The notes under the pieces were generated by a model. The model made no database searches. It was not told the DNA's origin and saw nothing but the letters and a program-made list of their open reading frames with translations. From the NCBI GenBank assembly GCA_963767475.1, contig CAVYEI010000003.1, forward strand, positions 558,001 through 622,000: a stretch of 64,000 nt of DNA. The letters run 5' to 3'. Within the stretch, counting starts at the first letter, position 1; the number at the start of each line of letters is the position of its first letter. Of this stretch, positions 1-7,698 are shown one piece after another. The DNA comes from WHSW01 sp963767475 (GTDB lineage Bacteria > Actinomycetota > Thermoleophilia > Solirubrobacterales > 70-9). The position numbers and the translations under genes were made by a program.

Positions 1-308
1 TGCTCGATCGCGCCCAGGCGCAGATCGCCCTCCGGCACCCGGCCTCGGGCGAGCTCGAGCATCCCCTCGGCGGCGTCGATGCCGCTCACCGAGGCGCCGC
101 GATCGGCGGCGAGCCGGCAGAACTCACCGCTGCCACAGCCCATGTCGAGGACCCGGGTGGCGGGGCCGACCCCGGTCGCGTCGGCGATCACCAGCCGCGC
201 CGGATCCGAGAAACCGGACCAGTGCTCGTCCCAGGTGTCGGCGGTCGCGCTCCACAGCGGGCCCTCGACGGGCCCGGTGGTCGGCCGCCCGTCGGGCTCC
301 TCGCTCAC
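1..308 (-). CDS. SAM-dependent methyltransferase, class I (N-terminal part, runs off window)
   Basis: Translated on the minus strand from a GTG at 306-308, the protein shows glycine-rich SAM motif I (VLDMGCGSG, about residues 53-61) followed by an acidic SGIDAAEGML-type motif II. This is the start of a class I (Methyltransf_11/25-like) Rossmann methyltransferase. The GTG overlaps the TGA stop of the upstream carboxyltransferase gene (GTGA), so translation is probably coupled. The C-terminal half lies outside the window, so the methyl acceptor cannot be inferred. Confidence 0.85.
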   Translation of the reverse strand, partial: MSEEPDGRPTTGPVEGPLWSATADTWDEHWSGFSDPARLVIADATGVGPATRVLDMGCGSGEFCRLAADRGASVSGIDAAEGMLELARGRVPEGDLRLGAIE

Positions 309-1840
309 GCGGGAGTGATCGGGTTTCGCCGCTCGGAGAAGGCGCGATCCTTGCTCTCGGCGAGCGCGAAGCGCCGGATCAGCTCGGCCCGCAGGTCGTC
401 GGGCTCGATCACCGCGTCGATGACGATCTCCGAGGCGAGGTGGAGGATGTCGATGTCGGCCGAGTACTCCTCGCGCTTGGCGCGCACGAACTCGGCCCGC
501 TCGCCCTCGTCGGCGATCTCCTGGATCTGGTTGAAGAAGACCGCGTTGATCGCCGCCTCCGGGCCCATGACCGCGATCGACGCGCTCGGCAGGGCGATGC
601 AGCAGTCGGGCTCGAACGCGGGCCCGGCCATCGCGTAGAGCCCGGCGCCGTAGGCCTTGCGGACGATCACCGAGAGCTTCGGCACCGTCGCCTCGGAGAC
701 GGCGCTGATCATCTTCGCCCCGTGGCGGATGATCCCCTGGCGCTCGACGTCGGTACCGATCATGAACCCGGGCACGTCGGCCAGGAACAGCAGCGGGATG
801 TTGAAGGCGTTGCAGGTCATGATGAAGCGCGCCGCCTTGTCGGCGGAGTCGACGAACAGCACCCCGCCCTTGTACTTCGGCTGGTTGGCGACGATCCCGA
901 TCGCGCGGCCGTCTACGCGCGCGTAGCCGACCACGAGCTCCTTCGCCCAGCGAGCGTGGACCTCGCAGAAGGAGCCGGCGTCGACCAGGGCGCCGATCAG
1001 CTCCTTGATGTCGAACGAGGTCTTCTCGTCGTCGGGGACGATCTGCGAGACGGCGAGCTCGGCCTCGGGCTCGGCGGGCGGCGCCGCCGGCGGCAGCTCG
1101 CGCCAGTTCGTCGGCATGTAGGAGAGGTAGCGCTGGGCGAGCTCGATCGCCTCGGCGTCGGTCTTGACCAGGAAGTGCCCGCAACCGGAGACGCCGGTGT
1201 GCATCTTCGCCCCGCCCATCTCCTCCAGCGTCACCTTCTCGCCGATCACCATCTCGGCCATCCGCGGCGAGCCGAGGTACATCGAGGCGTTGCCCTCGCG
1301 CATGATCACGACGTCGCAGAAGGCCGGGATGTAGGCGCCGCCGGCGGCCGAGGGGCCGAACAGCAGGCAGATCTGCGGTACGCGACCGGAGAGCTTGACC
1401 TCGTTGTAGAAGATCCGCCCGGCGCCGCGGCGGCCGGGGAACATCTGCACCTGGTCGGTGATCCGGGCGCCGGCGGAGTCGACCAGGTAGACCATCGGCA
1501 GCTCGAGCTTCAGCGCCCGCTCCTGGATCCGGAGGATCTTCTCGACCGTCTTCGGGCCCCAGGACCCGGCCTTGACCGTCGGGTCGTTGGCCATCAGGCA
1601 GACCTTGCGGCCGCCGATCAGGGCGAGGCCGGTGACCACCCCGTCGGCGCCGAGGCCCTCGGCGTCCCAGTTCGCGAGCAGCGCCTCCTCAGCGAAAGAG
1701 TCCGCATCGACCAAGCGCTCGACCCGCTCGCGGACCGGGAGCTTTCCCTGCTCGGCGGTCTTCTGGTGGTGGCGCTCCGGCCCGCCGGCCAGCGCCGCCT
1801 CGAGCGCGCGCTGGAACTCGGTGCCCTCGCGCGTGCCCAT
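305..1840 (-). CDS. Acyl-CoA carboxylase carboxyltransferase (beta) subunit, AccD/PccB type
   Basis: A 511-residue biotin-dependent carboxyltransferase with two crotonase-like halves. It transfers CO2 from carboxybiotin to an acyl-CoA such as propionyl-, acetyl- or methylcrotonyl-CoA. Hallmarks are the acyl-CoA oxyanion region GPSAAGGAYIPA near residue 155 and the C-terminal half motif PLLFLADVPGFMIG with KMISAVSEA. Length matches PccB/AccD5-like subunits. The start is the ATG at 1838-1840 that opens MGTREGTEF; a longer frame upstream runs into the DivIVA gene. It follows the DivIVA-domain gene by 7 bases and overlaps the methyltransferase start, so the three form an operon. The biotinylated alpha subunit is not in the window, and substrate specificity is not decidable from sequence. 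Confidence 0.93.
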   Translation of the reverse strand: MGTREGTEFQRALEAALAGGPERHHQKTAEQGKLPVRERVERLVDADSFAEEALLANWDAEGLGADGVVTGLALIGGRKVCLMANDPTVKAGSWGPKTVEKILRIQERALKLELPMVYLVDSAGARITDQVQMFPGRRGAGRIFYNEVKLSGRVPQICLLFGPSAAGGAYIPAFCDVVIMREGNASMYLGSPRMAEMVIGEKVTLEEMGGAKMHTGVSGCGHFLVKTDAEAIELAQRYLSYMPTNWRELPPAAPPAEPEAELAVSQIVPDDEKTSFDIKELIGALVDAGSFCEVHARWAKELVVGYARVDGRAIGIVANQPKYKGGVLFVDSADKAARFIMTCNAFNIPLLFLADVPGFMIGTDVERQGIIRHGAKMISAVSEATVPKLSVIVRKAYGAGLYAMAGPAFEPDCCIALPSASIAVMGPEAAINAVFFNQIQEIADEGERAEFVRAKREEYSADIDILHLASEIVIDAVIEPDDLRAELIRRFALAESKDRAFSERRNPITPA

Positions 1841-1847
1841 ATCCGAC

Positions 1848-2543
1848 TCAGTCCGCGTCGCGGGCGAGCACGGTGGTCTCGTCGGTGTCGTCGGCGGTCT
1901 CGGCGTCGTCGGCATCCGGCTCGTCCTCGTCTGCGTCCGGCGCTGCCGGCGCCCGGTGCTCGGTCGCGGTGCCGGCGATCCCGCTCGCCAACCGCTCGAG
2001 CTCGGCCAGCACCGCGTCGCGGCGCTGCTCGAGGTCGGAGATCACGGCCTCGATGTCCGCCTTGCGGCGATTGGCGTCGGCGACGATCCGCTCGGCCTCC
2101 TTCTGCGCGGCCTCGCGGCCTTCGCCGTACTCGTCGTCGGCCTCCGAGCGCAGGCGCTCGGCGTAGGTCTCCGCCTCGGCGCGCACCTTGCGCGCATAGG
2201 CATCGGCCTCGTCGCGCGTATCGGCCGCGTATTCGCCGGCCTCCGAGCGCACCGATTCGGAGGTCAGGTTGGCGTCGACGAGCTGCTGGCGGACCTCGGC
2301 GCTGGCATCCTCGCGGATCGCCTTCGCGGCGGCGTGTGCCTCGGTCAGGATGCCGGCCGTCTGCTCGCCGATTCGCTCGAGCTCGCCACTCACCGCCTCG
2401 ACCGCGGCGGCTTCCTCGCCGCCACCGGTCTCGAGCCAGTCGGCCACCTCGGCCAGGAACCGGTCAACCTCGGCGCGGTCGTAGCCACGCACGGAATGGG
2501 AGAAATTGGCGTTTCGTATGCGCCGGATCGAATGCTCGTCCAC
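1848..2543 (-). CDS. DivIVA-domain coiled-coil protein
   Basis: A 231-residue protein. Residues 1-30 form a DivIVA-type N-terminus (FSHSVRGYDRAEVDRFLAEV). A long alanine/glutamate-rich coiled coil spans roughly residues 40-190, and an acidic disordered tail ends the protein. DivIVA proteins bind curved membranes at poles and septa and recruit growth or division factors. The start is the GTG at 2541-2543 because GGAGGG lies about 8 bases upstream and the domain begins there; a longer in-frame extension overlaps the next gene and looks non-coding. The gene is first in an operon with the acyl-CoA carboxylase subunit. It may be a Wag31-like polar scaffold or a smaller DivIVA relative. Confidence 0.85.
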   Translation of the reverse strand: MDEHSIRRIRNANFSHSVRGYDRAEVDRFLAEVADWLETGGGEEAAAVEAVSGELERIGEQTAGILTEAHAAAKAIREDASAEVRQQLVDANLTSESVRSEAGEYAADTRDEADAYARKVRAEAETYAERLRSEADDEYGEGREAAQKEAERIVADANRRKADIEAVISDLEQRRDAVLAELERLASGIAGTATEHRAPAAPDADEDEPDADDAETADDTDETTVLARDAD

Positions 2544-2601
2544 GGCCTCTGCCCTCCAGTGGTCGGGTCTCGCGAGCGTAGCGAGAAGCCCTCGCCGGCC
2601 G

Positions 2602-3486
2602 CTAGGCGCTCGGGTCGACTGCGACCGGCTTTTCACCCGAGTAGTCGTAGAAGCCGCGACCGGACTTGCGCCCGTAGTCGCCCGCGGCGACCAGCTTTCG
2701 CAGCGTCTCGGGCTGGGCGAAGCGATCCTCGCCGTAGTAATCGACCATCACGTCGGCGATCGAGGCGAGCGTGTCGAGGCCGACGAAGTCCGGCAGCGTC
2801 AGCGGCCCCATCGGGTGGCTGGCGCCGGCGATCATCCCCCGATCGATGTCCTCGATCGAGCCCACGCCCTGCTCGAGCGCGCGGATCGCGTCGAGCATGT
2901 ACGGGACCAGCAGCCGGTTGACGATGAAGCCGCGGTTGTCGCCGGCGGCGACCGTCGTCTTGCCGAGCTTCTCGCCGAGCTCGAAGCCGAGGTCGTAGGC
3001 GGTCTCGCCGGTGCCGTCGGCGCGCACGACCTCGAGCAGGGGCATCACCTGCGCCGGATTGAAGAAGTGCAGGCCGAGGAAGCGGTCGGCGCGCGTGGTC
3101 GCCGCCGCCTGGTCGGCGACCGCGAGCGAGGAGGTGTTGGTGGCGAAGAAGGCGTCCGGCTTGACGATCGCATCGACCTTGCGCCACATCTCGAGCTTTC
3201 CCTCGAGGTCCTCGGTGATCGCCTCGATCACCAGATCGCAGTCGGCGAGCTCCTCGTAGTCGAGCGCCGGAGCGATCCGGGCGCGGACGGCGTCGGCGTC
3301 GGCCTGCTCGAGCTTGCCCTTCTCGACCGCGCGGGCGAGCTGCTTCTCGATCTTGGCGACGCCCTTGTCGAGCGCGCCCTGATCGGCCTCGACCACGACC
3401 ACGTCCCAGCCGGCCTGGGCGCAGATCTGGGCGATCCCGTGACCCATCAGGCCGCAGCCGACTACTCCTACCTTGGCGATCTCCAT
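2602..3486 (-). CDS. 3-hydroxybutyryl-CoA dehydrogenase (3-hydroxyacyl-CoA dehydrogenase)
   Basis: A 294-residue stand-alone 3-hydroxyacyl-CoA dehydrogenase that oxidises (S)-3-hydroxyacyl-CoA with NAD(P), or works in reverse. The N-terminal Rossmann motif GCGLMGHGIAQ, the HFFNPAQVMPLLEV catalytic His segment near residue 140, and the C-terminal dimer domain with GRGFYDY are all present and full length (Hbd/PaaH/FadB2 family). The ATG at 3484-3486 is preceded by GGAGGA. It is a single gene on minus, divergent from the coiled-coil membrane protein. A role in beta-oxidation, C4 acyl-CoA or ethylmalonyl-CoA metabolism fits the nearby genes. Confidence 0.94.
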   Translation of the reverse strand: MEIAKVGVVGCGLMGHGIAQICAQAGWDVVVVEADQGALDKGVAKIEKQLARAVEKGKLEQADADAVRARIAPALDYEELADCDLVIEAITEDLEGKLEMWRKVDAIVKPDAFFATNTSSLAVADQAAATTRADRFLGLHFFNPAQVMPLLEVVRADGTGETAYDLGFELGEKLGKTTVAAGDNRGFIVNRLLVPYMLDAIRALEQGVGSIEDIDRGMIAGASHPMGPLTLPDFVGLDTLASIADVMVDYYGEDRFAQPETLRKLVAAGDYGRKSGRGFYDYSGEKPVAVDPSA

Positions 3487-3581
3487 CTTCTGCGCGTCCT
3501 CCGGTCGTTGGGTGGCGGCGGCCGAGCCTACATGGGAGGGTGCGGCTAGAGTGCCGACGGCCAACTCAGAGCGGAGGGATC

Positions 3582-4025
3582 GTGGGACTCGACGGAAGGG
3601 AAAAGCTGTTCGCGGCGATGGGCGCGATCGGGCTGATCGTCGGCATCGTCGCGCTCGTGATCGCGCTCGGCGCCAAGAGCGACGCCAGCGACGAGCAGAC
3701 GGCGCAGGATCAGGCGGCGCAGTCGCTCGAGGCCCAGTTGACCGACAAGGCCAAGGAGCTCGAGACCAAGCTCGCCGCCGACACGGAGCAGACGAGCTCG
3801 GTCGAGAAGGCCGCCGAGAAGGCGAACAAGAAGGGCAACAAGGCGCAGAAGACCGGCGCCGCGGCGGGCAAGCAGGCTGCCGCGAACAAGGAGGAGATCG
3901 CCAAGCTTCGGCAGGCGAACGACCAGCTGACCAAAGAGGTCGACGAGCTCAAGGCAGAGCAGAAGCAGACCAATCAGAAGCTGCTCAACCTGCAGGTGAA
4001 GGTCAACCAGAAGAAGAACAAGTAG
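3582..4025 (+). CDS. Membrane-anchored coiled-coil protein, unknown function
   Basis: A 147-residue protein with a single N-terminal transmembrane helix (about residues 10-30, MGAIGLIVGIVALVIALGA). A lysine/alanine/glutamine-rich helical region with heptad spacing continues to the lysine-rich end (KNKK). The GTG at 3582-3584 is preceded directly by GGAGGGATC. No enzymatic motif is visible. It probably sits in the cytoplasmic membrane with a long coiled coil. Similar anonymous proteins are frequent in high-GC Gram-positives. It is transcribed divergently from the hydroxyacyl-CoA dehydrogenase. Confidence 0.7.
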   Translation: MGLDGREKLFAAMGAIGLIVGIVALVIALGAKSDASDEQTAQDQAAQSLEAQLTDKAKELETKLAADTEQTSSVEKAAEKANKKGNKAQKTGAAAGKQAAANKEEIAKLRQANDQLTKEVDELKAEQKQTNQKLLNLQVKVNQKKNK

Positions 4026-4049
4026 GGCGCCGGGCGCCCGCCGGCCGTC

Positions 4050-4430
4050 CTAGGCGGCGCCGGCCGCCTCCAGCATCCGCCGCATCTCCTCGGCGAGCGC
4101 CTGCAAGCCGGTCAGCGGGCGGACCATCACGGTCAGCTCGGTGATCCGGTCGTCGGCGCCGAACTTGAGCACGTCGACGCCCTGGAGGGTGCGGTCGCCG
4201 ACCCGGGCCTCGAACATCAACACCGCCGCGTCGCCGGTCTCGACCTGCTCGAGATAGCGAAAGTCCTCGAACACCTGGACCACCGCGCCGAGCATGACCT
4301 TGATCATCTCGCGCCCCTCGTAGGGCTTGAACACCGCCGGGCTGCGGAAGATCGCGTCCTCGGCGAAGAGCTCCTCGGCGGCGCCGAAGTCCTTGGCCTC
4401 GGCGGCGGCTCGGAAGGCGTCGCTTCTCAT
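4050..4430 (-). CDS. SnoaL-like / NTF2-fold protein
   Basis: A 126-residue protein with the cone-shaped alpha+beta-barrel pattern of the SnoaL/NTF2 superfamily: an N-terminal helix (FRAAAEAKDF), FAEDAIFRSPAVFKPYEGRE, and a C-terminal strand set. The start is the ATG at 4428-4430; the frame extends upstream only through the shadow of the OsmC gene. It begins 1 base after the OsmC stop, so the two are co-transcribed. These folds act as isomerases, hydrolases or ligand binders, and nothing here fixes the substrate. Confidence 0.75.
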   Translation of the reverse strand: MRSDAFRAAAEAKDFGAAEELFAEDAIFRSPAVFKPYEGREMIKVMLGAVVQVFEDFRYLEQVETGDAAVLMFEARVGDRTLQGVDVLKFGADDRITELTVMVRPLTGLQALAEEMRRMLEAAGAA

Positions 4431-4431
4431 C

Positions 4432-4866
4432 TCAGGACTCCAGCTCGGCGTCGAGGTTGATCTCGCCGACGGCGGCGAGCGCCTTCGAGACCGGGCAGCC
4501 CTGCTTCGTCGCTTCGGCGATCTGCTGGAACTCGGCGGCGTCGACGCCGGGGACGCGGGCGCGACTGTGGAGATCGATGCGGCTGATCTCGAACCCGCCC
4601 GCCGCCGCGGGGGTGATGTGGACGTCGGCGGTCGTCTCGACCGACTCGGGCGCATGCCCGGCCTGCTCGAGCCCGAGCGCCAGCGCCATCGAAAAGCAGC
4701 CCGCGTGGGCCGCGGCGATCAGCTCCTCCGGGTTGGTCCCCTCCCCCTCCTCGAACCGCGACGCCGCCGAGTAGCTGCCGCTGAAGGCGCCGCCGCCGAA
4801 GTCCATCTTGCCGCTGCCGTCGGTGAAGTTGCCGTCCCAGCCCGCGTGCGCGCTGCGCTTAGCCAT
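4432..4866 (-). CDS. OsmC family peroxiredoxin
   Basis: A 144-residue OsmC/Ohr-family thiol peroxidase that reduces organic hydroperoxides. Both catalytic cysteines are in place: AHAGCFSM near residue 60 and KQGCPVSKAL near residue 122. The N-terminal ADxHITP-type sheet and the TNPEELIAAAHA helix are classical for the OsmC branch (SACOL-type) rather than Ohr. It is transcribed just ahead of the SnoaL-like gene. Confidence 0.92.
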   Translation of the reverse strand: MAKRSAHAGWDGNFTDGSGKMDFGGGAFSGSYSAASRFEEGEGTNPEELIAAAHAGCFSMALALGLEQAGHAPESVETTADVHITPAAAGGFEISRIDLHSRARVPGVDAAEFQQIAEATKQGCPVSKALAAVGEINLDAELES

Positions 4867-4905
4867 CTCAGCTCCTCGTCGCTCGTTTGCCGCTCGGCGC
4901 CCAGA

Positions 4906-5826
4906 TTACGCAGCGGACCAATCGACTGGGCCCGCGGTCAGCACGTGGGCCCCCAGCGGGCGGCCGAGCAGCTCCTGGACGGCGCTCGAGGCCTCGATCA
5001 GCTTCCGCAGGTCGACCCCGGTCGCGATCCCCATCTCCTCCAGCATCGAGACCAGGTCCTCGGTCGCGATGTTGCCGGTCGCGCCCGGCGGCACCGGGCA
5101 ACCACCGAGCTCGCCGAAGGCGGATTCGAACGACTCGACCCCCTGATCGAGCGCCGCCAGCACGTTCGCGAGCCCCTGCCCGCGGGTGTTGTGGAAGTGG
5201 GCGGTCAGCTCGACCGTGGCCAGGCGCTCGCGCGCCGCGTCGAAGAACTCGCCGACCTGGCGCGGGTTCGCCATTCCGGTCGTATCCCCGAAGGCGACCT
5301 CCTCGCAGCCGGCGCCGGCTAGCCGCTCGGCGATCTCGAGCACGCGCTCGACCGGGACCTCGCCCTCGTAAGGACAGCCGAAGCTGGTCGAGATCACTCC
5401 CTCGCAGCGCAGCCCTTCAGCGAGCGCGCGCTCGATCACCCGCTCGAGCCCGGCGAGCGAGTCGGCGATCGAGCGGTTGACGTTCTTTTGGTTGTGTGTC
5501 TCCGAGGCGGAGAGGAAGAGGTTGACCTCGTCGAAGCGCTGGCGCTGGGCGAGCGCCCGGTCGAGACCGCGCTCGTTCGGGATCAGGACCGAGTAGGCGA
5601 CGCCATCAAGGCGCTCGTACGAGCTCAGCACCTGCTCGGCGTCGGCGAGCTGCGCGATCACGTCCGGGCGCACGAACGAGGTCAGCTCGATCCGCCTGAA
5701 GCCGGCGGCGCCGAGCAACCCGATCAGGCGCACCTTGTCGGCCGTCGGGATCACCTCGGGCTCGTTCTGAAAGCCGTCGCGGGGGCCGACCTCGCGGATG
5801 CGGACGCTCTGCGGAAGCTCGCTCAT
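4906..5826 (-). CDS. mvaB: Hydroxymethylglutaryl-CoA lyase
   Basis: A 306-residue TIM-barrel lyase of the HMGL-like family, cleaving 3-hydroxy-3-methylglutaryl-CoA to acetyl-CoA and acetoacetate. The N-terminal metal and catalytic segment EVGPRDGFQNE is intact, as are SASETHNQKNVNRS, the metal-binding HFHNTRGQGLAN and the active-site loop GGCPVPPGATGN with its cysteine. The length is normal. It lies in a run of acyl-CoA genes (thioesterase, SDR, hydroxyacyl-CoA dehydrogenase, carboxyltransferase), which suggests leucine or ketone-body catabolism. It could also act on related 3-hydroxy-3-methyl-acyl-CoAs. Confidence 0.93.
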   Translation of the reverse strand: MSELPQSVRIREVGPRDGFQNEPEVIPTADKVRLIGLLGAAGFRRIELTSFVRPDVIAQLADAEQVLSSYERLDGVAYSVLIPNERGLDRALAQRQRFDEVNLFLSASETHNQKNVNRSIADSLAGLERVIERALAEGLRCEGVISTSFGCPYEGEVPVERVLEIAERLAGAGCEEVAFGDTTGMANPRQVGEFFDAARERLATVELTAHFHNTRGQGLANVLAALDQGVESFESAFGELGGCPVPPGATGNIATEDLVSMLEEMGIATGVDLRKLIEASSAVQELLGRPLGAHVLTAGPVDWSAA

Positions 5827-5856
5827 CAGGCAGAGGTTATGCGGCGGATTCGCGCC

Positions 5857-6231
5857 TCAGCCGGTGTTGACGCCGCCGATGGCGATCTTGCGGCGCTCGT
5901 GGGTGCCGACGCCGATCGTGCGCTCGCCCTCGGCGACCTCGACGTCGAAGCGCAGCTTGCGCTCGTCGGCGATCTCGCGCAGGGTCGCGCGGACCGAGCA
6001 GAGGGCGCCCTCGGGCGCTCCGGCAACGTGCTTGACGCAGACCTCGAAACCGACGGTCGCCTCGCCCTCGGGCAGATTCTCGAAGGCGAGGACCGAGGCG
6101 CAGCGCTCCATCATCGCGATCATCCCGGGGGTCGAGAGCACCCTGACGCCGATCGTGCCGCCGACGTCGGTGACCAGGCGATCCTCGACCGTGAACTCTT
6201 CGACTCGCTCGAGTCCGGGCTCGAGACTCAC
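5857..6231 (-). CDS. Hot-dog thioesterase, fluoroacetyl-CoA thioesterase (FlK) type
   Basis: A 124-residue single hot-dog domain. The VGGTIGVRVLSTPGMIAMMERCA block and GFEVCVKHVAGAPEG follow the FlK-like thioesterase pattern with its conserved Thr-Pro and His. Family members hydrolyse short acyl-CoAs. The start GTG (6229-6231) overlaps the TGA of the upstream SDR gene, so the two are translationally coupled. The acyl group is not determined. Confidence 0.85.
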   Translation of the reverse strand: MSLEPGLERVEEFTVEDRLVTDVGGTIGVRVLSTPGMIAMMERCASVLAFENLPEGEATVGFEVCVKHVAGAPEGALCSVRATLREIADERKLRFDVEVAEGERTIGVGTHERRKIAIGGVNTG

Positions 6232-6965
6232 CCCACCATTCCCATGCCGCCGGAGACGCCGATCGTCTCGCCGGTGACGTAGGAGGAGTCGTCGGAGGCG
6301 AGGAAGGCGACCACGGCGGCCACCTCCTCGGGCTGGCCGAGGCGGCGAAGCTGGGTTCCCGCCTTCATGTTCTCGACGATCTTGGTGCCGATCTCACCGA
6401 ACTCGAGCGCCTTCATCAGCAGCGGGGTCTCGATCGGTCCAGGGGCGATCGAGTTCGCGGTGATCCCGAAGCGGGCGCCCTCGCGGGCGATCACCTTCAT
6501 GAACGAGATCACGCCGCCCTTGGCGGCCGAGTAGACGGCCGAGCCCTTGGAGCCGATCCGGCCGGCCTCCGAGGCGATGCTGACGATGCGCCCGTACTTG
6601 GCCTCGTGCATCCCGGGAAGCACGGCGTGCGTGCAGGCATAGACGCCGAACAGGTTGACCGCCGTCACCCGCTGCCACTGGCCCGGATCGGTATCGGCGA
6701 AGAAGCCGAACTCGTCGGTGCCGGCGTTGTTGACCAGGATCGAGAACGGGCCATGGGCCGCGACCAGCTCGCGCGACGATTCCGGGTCGGTGACGTCGAG
6801 GGCGGCGGACTCGGCGCCGACCTCGGCGGCCACCTGGGCGGCGAGCTCCGCGTTGAGGTCGCCGATCACCACGTCGGCGCCCTCGGCGGCGAGTCGCGCG
6901 ACGGTCGCCGCGCCGATCCCGCTGGCGCCACCGGTAACCAGCGCCCTCTGTCCCTCGAGCCTCAT
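6228..6965 (-). CDS. SDR family NAD(P)-dependent oxidoreductase
   Basis: A 245-residue classical short-chain dehydrogenase. The cofactor motif TGGASGIG sits near residue 12, and NNAG, the catalytic Ser and YSAAKGG (Tyr-x-x-x-Lys) are all present, with a C-terminal SYVTGETIGVSGGMGMVG end. It resembles FabG or 3-hydroxyacyl-CoA/2,3-dihydroxy dehydrogenases. The start is the ATG at 6963-6965; upstream in-frame sequence is the antisense of npdG. It is operonic with the thioesterase and divergent from npdG across 40 bases, which must hold both promoters. Confidence 0.92.
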   Translation of the reverse strand: MRLEGQRALVTGGASGIGAATVARLAAEGADVVIGDLNAELAAQVAAEVGAESAALDVTDPESSRELVAAHGPFSILVNNAGTDEFGFFADTDPGQWQRVTAVNLFGVYACTHAVLPGMHEAKYGRIVSIASEAGRIGSKGSAVYSAAKGGVISFMKVIAREGARFGITANSIAPGPIETPLLMKALEFGEIGTKIVENMKAGTQLRRLGQPEEVAAVVAFLASDDSSYVTGETIGVSGGMGMVG

Positions 6966-7005
6966 CGAGGCCGCAGCATATTCAGCGCGAATACACTCCC
7001 GCGCC

Positions 7006-7698
7006 GTGGCCAGCGGCGAAGCGATCCCGATCATTGGCGGTACCGGCGCGCTCGGGTACGGGCTCGCCCTGCGCTGGGCACGAGCCGGACACGCGGTCGT
7101 GATCGGCTCGCGCAGCGAGGAGCGCGCGGCCGAGACGGCGCGCAAGCTCTCCGAGCTCGCGCCCGACGCTGAGATCGAGGGCCTCGCCAACGAGCAGGCC
7201 GCGAAGCAGGGCTCGGTCGTCTTTCTCACCGTCCCCTTCCGCGCCCAGTCGGAGAACCTCAACAACCTGCGCGAGGCGCTCGAACCCGGCCAGCTGCTGG
7301 TCGACTGCACCGTGCCGCTGGCCGCGGCCGTGAGCGGCAAGGCGACCCGCTCGCTCGGCGTCTGGCAGGGCTCGGCCGCCCAGCAGGCCCAGGAGATGGT
7401 CCCCGAAGGCGTCAACGTGGTCGCCGCGCTGCACACGGTCAGCGCCCCGACGCTCGCCGACACCGGCGCCGACCTCTCCGAGGACGTGCTGCTGTGCGGC
7501 GACCGCAAGGCCGACAAGGCGAAGGTGGCGCGGCTGATCGAGGAGATCACCGGGTTGCGGGCGGTCAACGCCGGCGCGCTGGAGATGGCCCGGATCGTCG
7601 AGCAGCTGACCCCGATGCTGATCTCGATCAACGCCCGCTACAAGGCCCACGCCGGGATCCGGATCAACGGTCTGCCCGACGGCGACCATTGGCAGTAG
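7006..7698 (+). CDS. npdG: F420H2:NADP oxidoreductase
   Basis: A 230-residue NpdG/F420-dependent NADP reductase, which exchanges hydride between reduced F420 and NADP. The Rossmann loop IIGGTGALGYGLALRWARAG at the N-terminus, the IGSRSEERA segment that reads the NADP 2'-phosphate, VFLTVPF, and a LVDCTVPL strand match the family. The start is a GTG at 7006-7008; no good ribosome-binding site is seen and the transcript could be leaderless. It heads the npdG-cofD-cofC-cofE operon, so its cofactor and the genes that make it are expressed together. Confidence 0.88.
   Translation: MASGEAIPIIGGTGALGYGLALRWARAGHAVVIGSRSEERAAETARKLSELAPDAEIEGLANEQAAKQGSVVFLTVPFRAQSENLNNLREALEPGQLLVDCTVPLAAAVSGKATRSLGVWQGSAAQQAQEMVPEGVNVVAALHTVSAPTLADTGADLSEDVLLCGDRKADKAKVARLIEEITGLRAVNAGALEMARIVEQLTPMLISINARYKAHAGIRINGLPDGDHWQ

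Noticed and set aside
440..2581. Long plus-strand frame opposite the carboxyltransferase and DivIVA genes
   Set aside because: Arg/Asp-rich mirror of high-GC coding on the other strand with no domain.
4025..4039. GGGCGCC-G-GGCGCCC inverted repeat after the coiled-coil gene as a terminator
   Set aside because: The central spacing is one base and no T-run follows; in 70% GC DNA this can arise by chance.
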